This document shows positions 45,245 to 53,977 of a DNA stretch of 64,000 bases, piece after piece. The first letter of the stretch is position 1. The number at the start of each line of letters is the position of its first letter. A program made the position numbers and the translations under genes. Under the pieces are notes generated by a model, which saw only the letters and a program-made list of their open reading frames with translations, was not told the DNA's origin and ran no database searches. The stretch is taken from positions 124,001 to 188,000 of the forward strand of contig CAVYZK010000007.1 in the NCBI GenBank assembly GCA_963772935.1. Reading direction: 5' to 3'. Origin of the DNA: JANNNF01 sp963772935 (GTDB taxonomy: Bacteria > Pseudomonadota > Alphaproteobacteria > Rhodobacterales > Rhodobacteraceae).

Positions 45245-46003
45245 CTACTCTGCCGTCCAGCCACCATCCAGCATCAGGGCACTGCCGGTCATCAGCGAAG
45301 ACGCGTCAGACGCAAGGAAAACCGCAGCCCCCGTCACATCATCCACCTGCCCCAACCGCCCGAGTTTTATCTTTGCCAGCACCTGCGCCCGAAAGGCCGG
45401 GTCTGCAAAGTACGGCTTGGTCATCGGCGTTTCGATGAAGGTCGGGCAGATGGTGTTGACGCGAATGCCCTGCGGCCCCAGTTCCACCGCCAGCGCCTTG
45501 GTAAACCCCTCCAAGGCCCATTTTGACGCGCAATAAAGCGTGCGGTTCGCCGCCCCCACATGGCCCATCTGCGACGACATGTTGATCACCGACCCCCGCC
45601 GCCCTTCGGCCAGCATGCGCCCGGTCACCGCCTTTGCGGCAAACAGTGCCGCCCGCAGATTCAGGTCCAGCACGGCGTCGTAATCGTCTTCCGTCACCTC
45701 GGCCAAGGGTTTGGGCCGGTTGGTGCCCGCGTTGTTCACGAACACATCAAAGGCAGGCCGCGCGGCAATCAGCGCCGCAAACCCCGCCACATCGGTGACA
45801 TCGGCGGCCATCGTTTCGGCCAGTAACCCCTCGGCCAGCAAGGCGTCACAAGCGGCGGTGATCTCATCGCCAGATCGGGCGCAAAGCGTGACCGCAGCCC
45901 CGGCCCCCGCCAGTGCGCGGGCGATCGCAAGGCCAATGCCCCGGCCGGCCCCCGTCACCAGCGCGCGCTTGCCATCCAGCCGGAAGGACGGACCCCCGGT
46001 CAT
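45245..46003 (-). CDS. short-chain dehydrogenase/reductase, SDR-HisD module 1
   Basis: The 252-residue SDR has ALVTGAGRGIGLAIARALA, FVNNAGTNRP, NMSSQMGHVG, YCASKWALEGF (Tyr-x3-Lys), and LMTGSALMLDGGWT. It is translationally coupled to the HisD-like gene (ATGA). The pair reappears at 53,213-55,284 with about half the residues identical in the SDR. HisD-like plus SDR pairs are known in dihydroxypropanesulfonate breakdown (HpsN with HpsO/HpsP), so an analogous polyol oxidation is possible. Confidence 0.87.
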   Translation of the reverse strand: MTGGPSFRLDGKRALVTGAGRGIGLAIARALAGAGAAVTLCARSGDEITAACDALLAEGLLAETMAADVTDVAGFAALIAARPAFDVFVNNAGTNRPKPLAEVTEDDYDAVLDLNLRAALFAAKAVTGRMLAEGRRGSVINMSSQMGHVGAANRTLYCASKWALEGFTKALAVELGPQGIRVNTICPTFIETPMTKPYFADPAFRAQVLAKIKLGRLGQVDDVTGAAVFLASDASSLMTGSALMLDGGWTAE

Positions 46004-47310
46004 TCCGCCGCCTCGCCGTAAGGCACATTGCGTTTGCCATAGCGGCGCACCCGGATGTTGCATTGCTCGGCATGGCCCACGAACCCTTCCAGCAGGCACA
46101 GACGTGACCCATAAGCCCCGATCATCGCCGCTGCCTCATCGGTCGTAATCCGCTGATAGCTATGGGTTTTCAGGTATTTGCCAACCCACAGCCCGCCCGT
46201 ATACCGCCCGGCCTTCTTGGTGGGCAGCGTGTGGTTGGTGCCAATCACCTTGTCCCCATTCGCCACATTGGTCCGCGCCCCCAGAAACAGCGCGCCATAG
46301 CTGTGCATGTTTTCCAGATACCAATCGTCGCGATCCGTCATCACCTGCACATGCTCCGACGCGATGTCATTGGCCACCGCCAGCATCTGATCGTGATTGT
46401 CGCACAGGATCACCTCGCCATAATCCTCCCAGCTTTTGCGGGCCGTGTCGGCGGTCGGCAGAATGGCCAGCAGCCGCTCGATCTCGGCCAAAGTCGCGTC
46501 AGCCAGCTTGCGGCTGTTGGTGACCAGCACCGCAGGCGAGTTATAGCCATGTTCGGCCTGCCCCAGCAGATCGGTCGCGCACAGCTCGGCATCCACCGTG
46601 TCATCCGCGATCACCATGGTCTCGGTCGGGCCCGCGAACAGATCAATCCCAACCCGGCCATAAAGCTGGCGCTTGGCCTCGGCGACAAACGCATTGCCGG
46701 GGCCGACCAGCATATCGACCGGGGTGATGGTTTCGGTGCCAATCGCCATCGCCCCAATCGCCTGAATGCCGCCCAGCACATAAATCTCATGCGCGCCCGC
46801 CATGTGCATCGCCGCGATCACCGCCGGGTTCGGTTCACCCTTGAACGGCGGGGTGGCGGCAATGATGCGCGGCACCCCCGCCACAGCCGCCGTCAGCACC
46901 GACATATGCGCGCTGGCCACCATCGGGAATTTGCCGCCCGGCACATAACAGCCCACCGATTGCACCGGAATGTTGCGATGGCCAAGGAAAACGCCGGGCA
47001 GCGTTTCCACCTCGATATCTGTCATGCTGGCACGCTGGGCCTCGGCAAAGCGGCGCACCTGCGTCTGGGCAAAGCGGATATCCTCAAGGTCGCGGGGCGC
47101 CACACGGGCGATCAGCGCGTCAATCTCTGCCGCGCTCAGTCGGAAACTTGCGGGGGTATAGCCGTCGAATTTGGCCGCCATGTCGCGCACCGCGACGTCG
47201 CCCCGCGCCTCGATATCGGCCAGCGCGGCCTCGACACTGCTGCGCACCCGCGCGTCGTCTTCGGAACGGGCACCGGCGGGTTTGCCAGATTTCAGATATT
47301 CGACCGGCAT
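46000..47310 (-). CDS. histidinol-dehydrogenase-family polyol dehydrogenase, module 1 (HpsN-like)
   Basis: The 436-residue protein has the HisD fold. All zinc ligands and catalytic residues are present: Gln251 and His254 (GQAEHG), Asp353 (NGDKVIG), His413 (VGHAEQC), and the Glu319-His320 pair (ASEHVQV). It is not in a histidine operon, so a sulfopropanediol- or polyol-type substrate is more likely than histidinol. ATG at 47,310 has AGGAG seven bases upstream. It leads an operon with the SDR and has an operator upstream at 47,383. Confidence 0.88.
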   Translation of the reverse strand: MPVEYLKSGKPAGARSEDDARVRSSVEAALADIEARGDVAVRDMAAKFDGYTPASFRLSAAEIDALIARVAPRDLEDIRFAQTQVRRFAEAQRASMTDIEVETLPGVFLGHRNIPVQSVGCYVPGGKFPMVASAHMSVLTAAVAGVPRIIAATPPFKGEPNPAVIAAMHMAGAHEIYVLGGIQAIGAMAIGTETITPVDMLVGPGNAFVAEAKRQLYGRVGIDLFAGPTETMVIADDTVDAELCATDLLGQAEHGYNSPAVLVTNSRKLADATLAEIERLLAILPTADTARKSWEDYGEVILCDNHDQMLAVANDIASEHVQVMTDRDDWYLENMHSYGALFLGARTNVANGDKVIGTNHTLPTKKAGRYTGGLWVGKYLKTHSYQRITTDEAAAMIGAYGSRLCLLEGFVGHAEQCNIRVRRYGKRNVPYGEAAE

Positions 47311-47382
47311 CGGATTCTCCTGTAAACCATGTTGGGCCCAGTAGAAACCAATGCGTCCACGGCTCAAGCCCGGCGGATCACC

Positions 47383-47397
47383 GTGAAATTATTTCAC
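47383..47397. promoter_or_regulatory. LacI-2 operator upstream of HisD-like module 1
   Basis: GTGAAATTATTTCAC, a perfect inverted repeat with a single central base. It overlaps the end of the LacI-2 gene and lies 73 bases before the HisD-like start. A near-identical copy occurs at 48,394. Confidence 0.75.
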
Positions 47398-48395
47398 CCG
47401 CTGCGCCGTTCAATCAGCGACACCGGCACGATACGGATCGCCCCTTCGCCTGCCGGATCGGCCAGCAACCCATCGACCAGTTGCAGCGCATCCGCGACCA
47501 TCCGTTCGATCGGCTGCCGCACCGACGTGAGCTGATAGGACGACCACGCCGCCATCGGAATATCGTCAAACCCGATCACCGCCAGATCACCCGGCACCGA
47601 CAGCCCGGCGTCCCGCGCCGCATCCAGCGCCGCCATCGCCATCACATCATTGATGCAGAACAGCGCCTCAGGGTGCTGCGGCGACGCAAGCAGCCTCTGC
47701 GCGACGGTGTAACTGGTGGCATAGTCGAAATTCCCGGACGGGCTGGCGATCAGGGCGATCCCCGCCGCGTCCAGCACATCGCGAAATCCACGCGCGCGCT
47801 CCAGATGGGTCGAGGTGTCGGCCCGCCCGCCGATCATCGCAATACGCCGCCGCCCGCCCGCCAGAAACCGCTGTGCGACCAGCCTGCCACCACCGTAATT
47901 GTCGCAGGTGACGGCGGTCATGCCGGCATCGGGCTGCACCCGGTTGAACAGCACCACCGGCATCCGCTGTCGGCGGCAGGCCTGCGCCAACCGCGACGAC
48001 ATCAGTGCCGAGGCCACAATGGCCGCGTCAGACCGGAAATCCAGCACCTGACCAATCACACTGTCCACATCCCCCGCCGGGGGCACGGCGTGCAGAACCA
48101 TCCGCCGCCCCTGCGCGTGAATGGCTTGTGAAAAGCTGTTGGCCACCACCGGATAAAACGGATTTTCCAGATCCCCCGCAACAAGGGTAATCGTGCCGGT
48201 CCCCAGCGCTGACAGGGCCTGTGCCGCAGGGGAAAGATAGCCCAGACTGCGCGCCGCAATCAGGATCTTTTCGCGCAACGGCGCAGACATCGAACTGCCC
48301 GGCCGAAATGCTCGCGACACCGCCGCCGGAGAGGTGCCCGCCAGCTTTGCCACATCGGCGGCCGTCTTCTTGCGGGAAACGAGGGGCTTGGCCAT
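47394..48395 (-). CDS. LacI-family transcriptional regulator 2
   Basis: The 333-residue regulator has an HTH (TAADVAKLAGTSPAAVSRAFR), hinge LSPAAQALSALGTGTITLVA, and a periplasmic-binding-like domain (MPVVLFNRVQP; EALFCINDVMAMAAL; DDIPMAAWSSYQLTSVRQPI). Operators TGAAATTATTTCA sit at both its start and its end, the latter upstream of the HisD-SDR operon. Autoregulation plus control of module 1 is the simplest reading. Confidence 0.92.
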   Translation of the reverse strand: MAKPLVSRKKTAADVAKLAGTSPAAVSRAFRPGSSMSAPLREKILIAARSLGYLSPAAQALSALGTGTITLVAGDLENPFYPVVANSFSQAIHAQGRRMVLHAVPPAGDVDSVIGQVLDFRSDAAIVASALMSSRLAQACRRQRMPVVLFNRVQPDAGMTAVTCDNYGGGRLVAQRFLAGGRRRIAMIGGRADTSTHLERARGFRDVLDAAGIALIASPSGNFDYATSYTVAQRLLASPQHPEALFCINDVMAMAALDAARDAGLSVPGDLAVIGFDDIPMAAWSSYQLTSVRQPIERMVADALQLVDGLLADPAGEGAIRIVPVSLIERRSG

Positions 48396-48408
48396 GAAAT
48401 TATTTCAT
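48394..48408. promoter_or_regulatory. LacI-2 autoregulatory operator
   Basis: ATGAAATTATTTCAT, the same inverted repeat as at 47,383 in all but its outer bases, overlapping the regulator's start codon. Confidence 0.72.
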
Positions 48409-48573
48409 AACACCGCTGCCATCTGATGCAAGCCTAACGCACGCGACCGGGCGGCCATCCCACATCACGTCCCACAACACCTGGCGCGCCGCCTCGCCCA
48501 TTCCGCCATCCGTGATCGACCCCCTTGGCCTTGCCGTGATCAACGCATAGCCTGCGGCAAAGCGGAGAACACC

Positions 48574-49473
48574 ATGACCGACAACGTATCCACCCATCAG
48601 GCCGAAGATGACGCCCGCAACGAGACGATCCTGATCTGGGTCAATGGCAAGATCGTGCCAAAGGCGCAGGCCATGGTGTCGGTCTACGATTCAGGTTTCA
48701 TGATGGGCGATGGGGTCTGGGAAGGCATCCGTTTGTATAATGGCCGCTGGTCCTTTCTTGACGAACATATGGATCGGCTGTTTGAGGCGGCAAAAGCGAT
48801 CGACCTCAATCTGGCACGCAGTCGTGAAGAAATCATTAAGGCGGTTCTCGACACCCAGGCCGCCAATGGCATGACCAATGATGCCCACGCCCGCCTGATG
48901 GTGACGCGCGGCATTAAAACCCGGCCTTTTCAACATCCTAAGCTGGCACAGCAAGGCCCGACCATGGTGATCATCATGGAACACAGCCGCCAGAAACTGC
49001 CCCGCCCGATCACCCTTGCCACCGTGCCGCATCTGCGCGGCCTGCCGATGACGCAAGACCCGAAATTGAACAGCCATTCCAAGCTGAACTGCATCCTCGC
49101 CTGCATCGCTGCCGAAAAGGCCGGCGCGGACGAGGCTTTGATGCTCGATATCCATGGCTTCGTGAACACCACCAACGCCTGCAACTTTTTTATCGTTAAA
49201 AAGGGCGCGGTCTGGACCAGCACGGGCGACTACTGCATGAACGGCATCACGCGGCAAAAAGTGATCGACCTGTGCCGCGCCAACGGCATCCCGGTGCATG
49301 AGCGTAACTTCAGCCTCGTCGATACCTATGGCGCCGATGAGGCGTTTCTGACCGGCACCTTCGGCGCGCAAACTCCGGTGGGCGTGATCGACGGGCGGCA
49401 GATCGGCACGGGGCAAATGGGGCCGATGACCGAACGTCTGCGCGGGCTTTACAAGGCGATGGTCGGCGCGTGA
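48574..49473 (+). CDS. class IV aminotransferase (branched-chain/D-amino-acid type)
   Basis: PLP enzyme of 299 residues. It has WVNGKIVPKAQAMVSVYDSGF at the start of the fold, LDEHMDRLFEAAKAI, the PLP Lys in LNSHSKLNCILA, DEALMLDIHGFVNTTNACNFF, and TGTFGAQTPVGVIDGR. It could be a branched-chain or D-amino-acid aminotransferase, or an aminodeoxychorismate-lyase relative. It lies 54 bases upstream of a sulfotransferase-like gene on the same strand, a probable operon. Confidence 0.88.
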   Translation: MTDNVSTHQAEDDARNETILIWVNGKIVPKAQAMVSVYDSGFMMGDGVWEGIRLYNGRWSFLDEHMDRLFEAAKAIDLNLARSREEIIKAVLDTQAANGMTNDAHARLMVTRGIKTRPFQHPKLAQQGPTMVIIMEHSRQKLPRPITLATVPHLRGLPMTQDPKLNSHSKLNCILACIAAEKAGADEALMLDIHGFVNTTNACNFFIVKKGAVWTSTGDYCMNGITRQKVIDLCRANGIPVHERNFSLVDTYGADEAFLTGTFGAQTPVGVIDGRQIGTGQMGPMTERLRGLYKAMVGA

Positions 49474-49527
49474 CTGTATCTACGCATCCTCTACGGGTTC
49501 TTTACGGATAATCTACAGGGTCTTTAC

Positions 49528-50244
49528 ATGAAAATCGCAATGTGGTCCGGCCCCCGGAACCTCTCGACCGCCATGATGTACGCCTTCGCGGCGCGGGGTG
49601 ATGCCGTGGTCTGGGACGAGCCGTTTTACGCCGCCTATCTGGAGGCGACGGGCATAGACCACCCGATGCGCGACGCGATCATCGCGGAAAATGAATCCGA
49701 CCCCGACCGCATTGCCTCGATCTGCAAAGGCCCGGTGCCGCAGCATAAAACCCTTTTTTATCAAAAGCATATGACCCTTCACATGGTCGAAGGCTTTGAC
49801 CGTCGGTGGATGCGCGCCTGTTCCAACGTGTTCCTGATCCGCCATCCGGCGCGGGTTGTCGCAAGCTATGCCAAGAAACGCGACTCCGCGACCTTGGCTG
49901 ACATCGGTTTTGTTCAACAAGAACAGTTATTTAACGAGGTTCAGGCTTGGTCAGGGTCGGTGCCCTTGGTCATCGACAGCGACGATATCCGCGCCGATCC
50001 CGAAGGGATGCTGCGCAAGCTATGTGCACGGTTAGGCATTGATTTCACACGGAAAATGCTGAAATGGCCCGCAGGCGGAAATGAGGCTGACGGCACCTGG
50101 GCCCCGCATTGGTACGCCGCCGTCCATCGGTCCACCGGGTTTGACGGCCAGGAAGGCCCGCTGCCTGCTTTGGGCGGGGCCTATGCCGACCTCGCGGCAC
50201 AAGCTTTGCCGTATTATCAAAGGCTTGCAGAACATCGGCTGTAG
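49528..50244 (+). CDS. sulfotransferase-like protein
   Basis: The 238-residue protein has MKIAMWSGPRNLSTAMMYAF, which matches the 5'-phosphosulfate loop of sulfotransferases, and NVFLIRHPARVVASYAKK as the 3'-phosphate motif. This points to a PAPS-dependent or P-loop enzyme. The acceptor is unknown. The pairing with the aminotransferase suggests both act on an amino-acid-derived molecule. The 54-base leader is AT-richer than its surroundings. Confidence 0.8.
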   Translation: MKIAMWSGPRNLSTAMMYAFAARGDAVVWDEPFYAAYLEATGIDHPMRDAIIAENESDPDRIASICKGPVPQHKTLFYQKHMTLHMVEGFDRRWMRACSNVFLIRHPARVVASYAKKRDSATLADIGFVQQEQLFNEVQAWSGSVPLVIDSDDIRADPEGMLRKLCARLGIDFTRKMLKWPAGGNEADGTWAPHWYAAVHRSTGFDGQEGPLPALGGAYADLAAQALPYYQRLAEHRL

Positions 50245-50260
50245 CGGGCTGCGCCCAAAG

Positions 50261-50683
50261 TCAGAACCTAGGGTCACGCAAAACGATCTGAGTCTGCGTG
50301 ACCATCGCCGCCATCTTGCCATCGCTGCGGGTCAGCGTCGTTTGCCAGACCATGGTCTGCTGCCCGCCATGCAGCTTGATGCTGACGGCTGTTATAGTAT
50401 CACCTGCCGGAATGGCGCGAAAGAAGTTGGTCTTGCTTTCCACCGTGGCCGTACTCTCGGTCGCGGCAATGTTCATGAACGCCCCGAGCCCCCCCAGATG
50501 ATCAGCCATCCCCATCACAGCCCCACCATGTAAGGTGCCGTTTCTGTTTATTAAAAACGGTGCCACCAGCATTTTCCCCTCAACGCGGTCGGGTGTGGCG
50601 GACAGGATCTGGATGCCAAGATGGTGCGAAAACGGCGGTTGCTCGCCTGCCGAAAGGGGCGTGGAATCTGCAACTGCGGTCAT
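50261..50683 (-). CDS. PaaI-type hotdog-fold thioesterase
   Basis: The 140-residue protein has INRNGTLHGGAVMGMADHLGGLGAFM, the HGG active-site motif of the hotdog thioesterase family, and ESKTNFFRAIPAGD. It should hydrolyse acyl-CoA thioesters. It could be the last gene of the leftward 55.3-50.8-kb operon (78-base gap from the aldolase) or independent. Confidence 0.87.
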   Translation of the reverse strand: MTAVADSTPLSAGEQPPFSHHLGIQILSATPDRVEGKMLVAPFLINRNGTLHGGAVMGMADHLGGLGAFMNIAATESTATVESKTNFFRAIPAGDTITAVSIKLHGGQQTMVWQTTLTRSDGKMAAMVTQTQIVLRDPRF

Positions 50684-50761
50684 GTCATCCCCATCGTTTG
50701 GCTGACGTTGTTATTGCGAAAACCCGGGTCACTGTCATCGGTATAAGTGGACGCAAAGGCA

Positions 50762-51541
50762 TCAATACCCCTTCACCACCTCTGCCGTGGTCTGATGCAC
50801 CGCCGCAAGTTGCGTCGCCACAGCCGAGGTGAACATCCGCGCGTCGGTCAGAAGCGATGCAAAATCATAGCCTTGCGTGAAAGCACGACGGATCATCTCG
50901 GCTGATCCGGTATGCACCCCAGCCAGACGACCCGCCGCTTTGGTGCGGGCCGCGATCTCGGCGATGGCGTCCAGAACCTCTGGGGCCGATGGATCCAGGG
51001 TGGGTTCATAGCCCAAAGACAGGCCAAGATCGGACGGGCCGACATAAACGCCGTCAATGCCGTCAACGGCCAGAATGGCGTCAAGATTGGTCAAGGCTTC
51101 GCGCGTTTCGATCATGGCGAACACCAGAATCGCGGCGTTGGCAGTCTTCACATATCCCGCCCCATGCACCAGATTTGCGCGGGTGGGGCCGAAGGACCGA
51201 CTGCCCAACGGCGCATAGCGGGTGGCTTGCACAAGACGTTTCGCATCGTCAGCGGTGTTGATCATCGGGCAGATCAGCCCGGCAAAACCGGCATCCAGAC
51301 ATTTGGCGATAATCCCCGGCTCATTCCACGGCACCCGCACCAAGACGGGTGCGGGCAGGCCTTGCAGCACCTGCAGCATGGTCAGCGCCATCTGATAGTC
51401 CATCAGCCCGTGTTGCAGATCAATCGTCATAATATCAAAGCCTTGGCGGCCCATGATCTCGGCTGTGACCGGGGATGGCAGCGCGCACCAACCGTTGACG
51501 GCCTTGCCGCCACTGGCGAAATGCTGGTGAAGTGGGGTCAT
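50762..51541 (-). CDS. HpcH/HpaI-family class II aldolase
   Basis: The 259-residue protein has FDIMTIDLQHGLMDYQMALT (catalytic Asp/His region), PVLVRVPWNEPGIIAKCLDAGFAG, ATRYAPLGSRSFGP and VFAMIETREALTNLDAI (metal-binding Glu), plus VYVGPSDLGLSLG. It should cleave a hydroxy-keto acid to pyruvate plus an aldehyde. It is the distal gene of the HisD-SDR-bicupin operon and fits as the C-C splitting step. Confidence 0.9.
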   Translation of the reverse strand: MTPLHQHFASGGKAVNGWCALPSPVTAEIMGRQGFDIMTIDLQHGLMDYQMALTMLQVLQGLPAPVLVRVPWNEPGIIAKCLDAGFAGLICPMINTADDAKRLVQATRYAPLGSRSFGPTRANLVHGAGYVKTANAAILVFAMIETREALTNLDAILAVDGIDGVYVGPSDLGLSLGYEPTLDPSAPEVLDAIAEIAARTKAAGRLAGVHTGSAEMIRRAFTQGYDFASLLTDARMFTSAVATQLAAVHQTTAEVVKGY

Positions 51542-51550
51542 ACTGCGGTC

Positions 51551-52225
51551 CTATTCCGGTTGGCTCAGCCAGTTGAGCAGAGCGTTTTGCGTGGCTTTGG
51601 GGTTTTCCAAGGGCGGAATGTGCCCCGCGTCAGAGATGATTTCCAGACGTGATTGCGGCATCAGGGCGTGCATCTGATCATGCCTGTCGCGCGGGCAAAC
51701 CTGATCGGCCTCCCCCGTCAGCACCAAAGTGGGACCGGTGTAGGCGGCCAAAGTGGCGGTCTGGTCGGGGCGTGTTTGCAAGGCGCGCGACTGGCGGGCA
51801 TAGACCTGCGGGCCGAGGGTCAGCGCCATGTTCAGGCAAAGATCGGCGAGGGCGGGTTGCGGATGGGCGAAGTAGCGCGGGATGGTGTCTTCGGCCATCA
51901 GGGCGCGCAGATCGCCCGCCATGGCGCGGGCAATCTGAGGCGGGCGTTTGGCTTGGACCTCGGGCATCTCGGCCCGGGGGTTGGTGTCCAGCAGCGCCAG
52001 ACGGGTGACGCGGTGGGGCGCCTGGCGCAACACCTCCATCGCCACAATCCCGCCCATCGACAGGCCCGCAAGCGCGAACTCGGCAGGGGCGTTATGCAGG
52101 ATGGCGGCGGCGAGGGCCTGCACGGTGTCAGCCCCGGTGATGTCGGCGTGCAGCACCGGGGGCAACCTTGACAGGTCGCCCCACATCCGCGCGTCGCACA
52201 TCATGCCGGGGATCAGCAGCAGCAT
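51551..52225 (-). CDS. alpha/beta hydrolase
   Basis: The 224-residue hydrolase has LLLIPGMMCDARMW (oxyanion), the nucleophile elbow ALAGLSMGGIVAMEVL, LVLTGEADQVCP (acid), and ISDAGHIPPLENP (His). A 3-oxoadipate-enol-lactonase-like esterase or lactonase is plausible. It starts three bases from the bicupin stop and ends nine bases before the aldolase. Confidence 0.87.
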   Translation of the reverse strand: MLLLIPGMMCDARMWGDLSRLPPVLHADITGADTVQALAAAILHNAPAEFALAGLSMGGIVAMEVLRQAPHRVTRLALLDTNPRAEMPEVQAKRPPQIARAMAGDLRALMAEDTIPRYFAHPQPALADLCLNMALTLGPQVYARQSRALQTRPDQTATLAAYTGPTLVLTGEADQVCPRDRHDQMHALMPQSRLEIISDAGHIPPLENPKATQNALLNWLSQPE

Positions 52226-52228
52226 GGT

Positions 52229-53197
52229 TTACAGCAAGCGCCCGGTGGTGCCCGCCGGATCGGCGGTGCTGATAACACGGTAAAGCGAGGCTTCGCCGGT
52301 CATTGACGGGGTCAGGCTGTGTTCCAGCCCCGGCGGAATGGCGGCGGTGTCACCGGGGTTAAGCGCTGTGGTGCCGCCCGCCCAAGTCAACCGCCAATGC
52401 CCGCGCATCGGCATCAAAATCTCATGCTGATCAACGGTATAGGCGGTGTCGGGGATCGAGTTGCGCGACAGGAATTCAACCTCAAACCCCGGACGGTCGC
52501 GCAGTTTGCCTTGCGCACCGATGACTTTCGCGGGCTGGTGGTCGGACAAAGCCATCAGATCCCAGTAGCGGGCAACGCAGTTCGGCACGACCTCGGCGGT
52601 GGTGGGTTCGGGGAAGGCTTTCAACTCTTCATCCGTCAGCAGCGGCATCGGCACGACGCCTTCGGGCAGGGTCTGGCCCTTTTTCGTGTCGTATAGCTTG
52701 CCGTTCTTGCCCAGAATCAAGCCGTAATCCTTGGCATCGGTTATCACCTGCGGCGCCCAGACCACGCCGCCGCCTGCATCATCACCGCCCAGGATCGCCA
52801 TGATCATGCCGTAGTCGGTGCCGATATTCTCAAACGCGCGGAAGATGCCGGTGGGGATGTTGAAGATGTCGCCTTCCTCGGCCACGAACTCGCCTGCCGT
52901 GCCATAGCGGCCCCAGAAAAACCGCCAGCGGCCTTTCAGCACGAAGAACACTTCGGCGGTGCGATGGGTGTGCAGGCTGTTGCGGCAACCCGGCGGCTGG
53001 CCTGCGGCACCGATGTTAAAGCCGGGCGTTTCGCGGATATGCACATGCTGATCGGGGCTTTCCGACACGCCACCGCCGATGATGGTGAAGTTTTCCTTGC
53101 GGTTGGAACCGGGGGTATGCGCGTCAATGAACGCGGTTTTGCAGGGGCGCAGATCGCCGTAACGGACGATGCGGGCTTCCATGTCTTGCGGGGTCAT
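52229..53197 (-). CDS. two-domain cupin protein
   Basis: The 322-residue protein has an N-terminal cupin with SLHTHRTAEVFFVLKGRWRFF (His ligands and Glu) and a C-terminal cupin with YTVDQHEILMPMRGHWRLTW and PGDTAAIPPGLEHSL. Gentisate-type dioxygenases and sugar isomerases share this plan. Position between the SDR and the hydrolase suggests an enzyme of the pathway; a dioxygenase is one possibility. Confidence 0.83.
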   Translation of the reverse strand: MTPQDMEARIVRYGDLRPCKTAFIDAHTPGSNRKENFTIIGGGVSESPDQHVHIRETPGFNIGAAGQPPGCRNSLHTHRTAEVFFVLKGRWRFFWGRYGTAGEFVAEEGDIFNIPTGIFRAFENIGTDYGMIMAILGGDDAGGGVVWAPQVITDAKDYGLILGKNGKLYDTKKGQTLPEGVVPMPLLTDEELKAFPEPTTAEVVPNCVARYWDLMALSDHQPAKVIGAQGKLRDRPGFEVEFLSRNSIPDTAYTVDQHEILMPMRGHWRLTWAGGTTALNPGDTAAIPPGLEHSLTPSMTGEASLYRVISTADPAGTTGRLL

Positions 53198-53212
53198 GTG
53201 GCACCTTTAAGG

Positions 53213-53977
53213 TTAATCGGCGGTCCAGCCGCCATCTACGAGAAGGGATGTTCCGGTGATCAGGCTTGCGGCATCTGAGGCGAGGAAGGCCACGGCCCCC
53301 ATGATGTCGGTCACTTCACCGACGCGACCCAGTTTGATCTTGCTGGCGATCCACGCGGCGCGTTCGGGGTTGGCAAAGGTGGCGGCGGTCAGCGCTGTGC
53401 GGATGAAGGTGGGGGCAATGGTGTTGACGCGGATGCCATGCGGGCCCCATTCGATCGCCATGGATTTGGTCATGCCCTCAACCGCGTGTTTGGTCGCAGC
53501 ATAAACCGCGCGGTCGATGCCGCCGACATGCGCCATCTGGCTGGTGATGTTGATCAGGCTGCCGGGTTTGCCTTCGGCAATCAGGCGTTTGGCGACGCTG
53601 CGGGTCAGGAAATACGCGGCGCGCAGGTTCAGGTTGGTGGCAAAGTCGAAATCTTCGGGCGTGGTATCGACGGCGGCGCCGTGGCGGGCGCCGCCTGCGG
53701 AATTGACCAGAATGTCAAACGCGGGCAGGGCGGCCAAAGTGGCTTCGGTGGCGGTGGTATCGGTGATGTCCAGCGGCAGGGTGTCGGCGGTAAAGCCTTC
53801 AGCGCGCATGTCTGCGGCCAAGGCCAGCAATTCGGGCGCGCGGCGGGCGCAGAGCGTTACATGCGCGCCCTGTTCGGCCAAGGCCACGGCACAGGCAGCG
53901 CCAATGCCGGACGACGCGCCCGCGATCAGGGCGCGACGGCCATCAAGGCGAAACGACGGGGTGCGCGGCAGGGTCAT
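53213..53977 (-). CDS. short-chain dehydrogenase/reductase, SDR-HisD module 2
   Basis: The 254-residue SDR has ALIAGASSGIGAACAVALA, LVNSAGGARHG, NITSQMAHVG, YAATKHAVEGM, and LITGTSLLVDGGWT. It is about half identical to the module-1 SDR and has the same ATGA overlap with its HisD partner. The first glycine-rich residue is Ala-Gly and not Thr-Gly, a small variation. Confidence 0.87.
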   Translation of the reverse strand: MTLPRTPSFRLDGRRALIAGASSGIGAACAVALAEQGAHVTLCARRAPELLALAADMRAEGFTADTLPLDITDTTATEATLAALPAFDILVNSAGGARHGAAVDTTPEDFDFATNLNLRAAYFLTRSVAKRLIAEGKPGSLINITSQMAHVGGIDRAVYAATKHAVEGMTKSMAIEWGPHGIRVNTIAPTFIRTALTAATFANPERAAWIASKIKLGRVGEVTDIMGAVAFLASDAASLITGTSLLVDGGWTAD

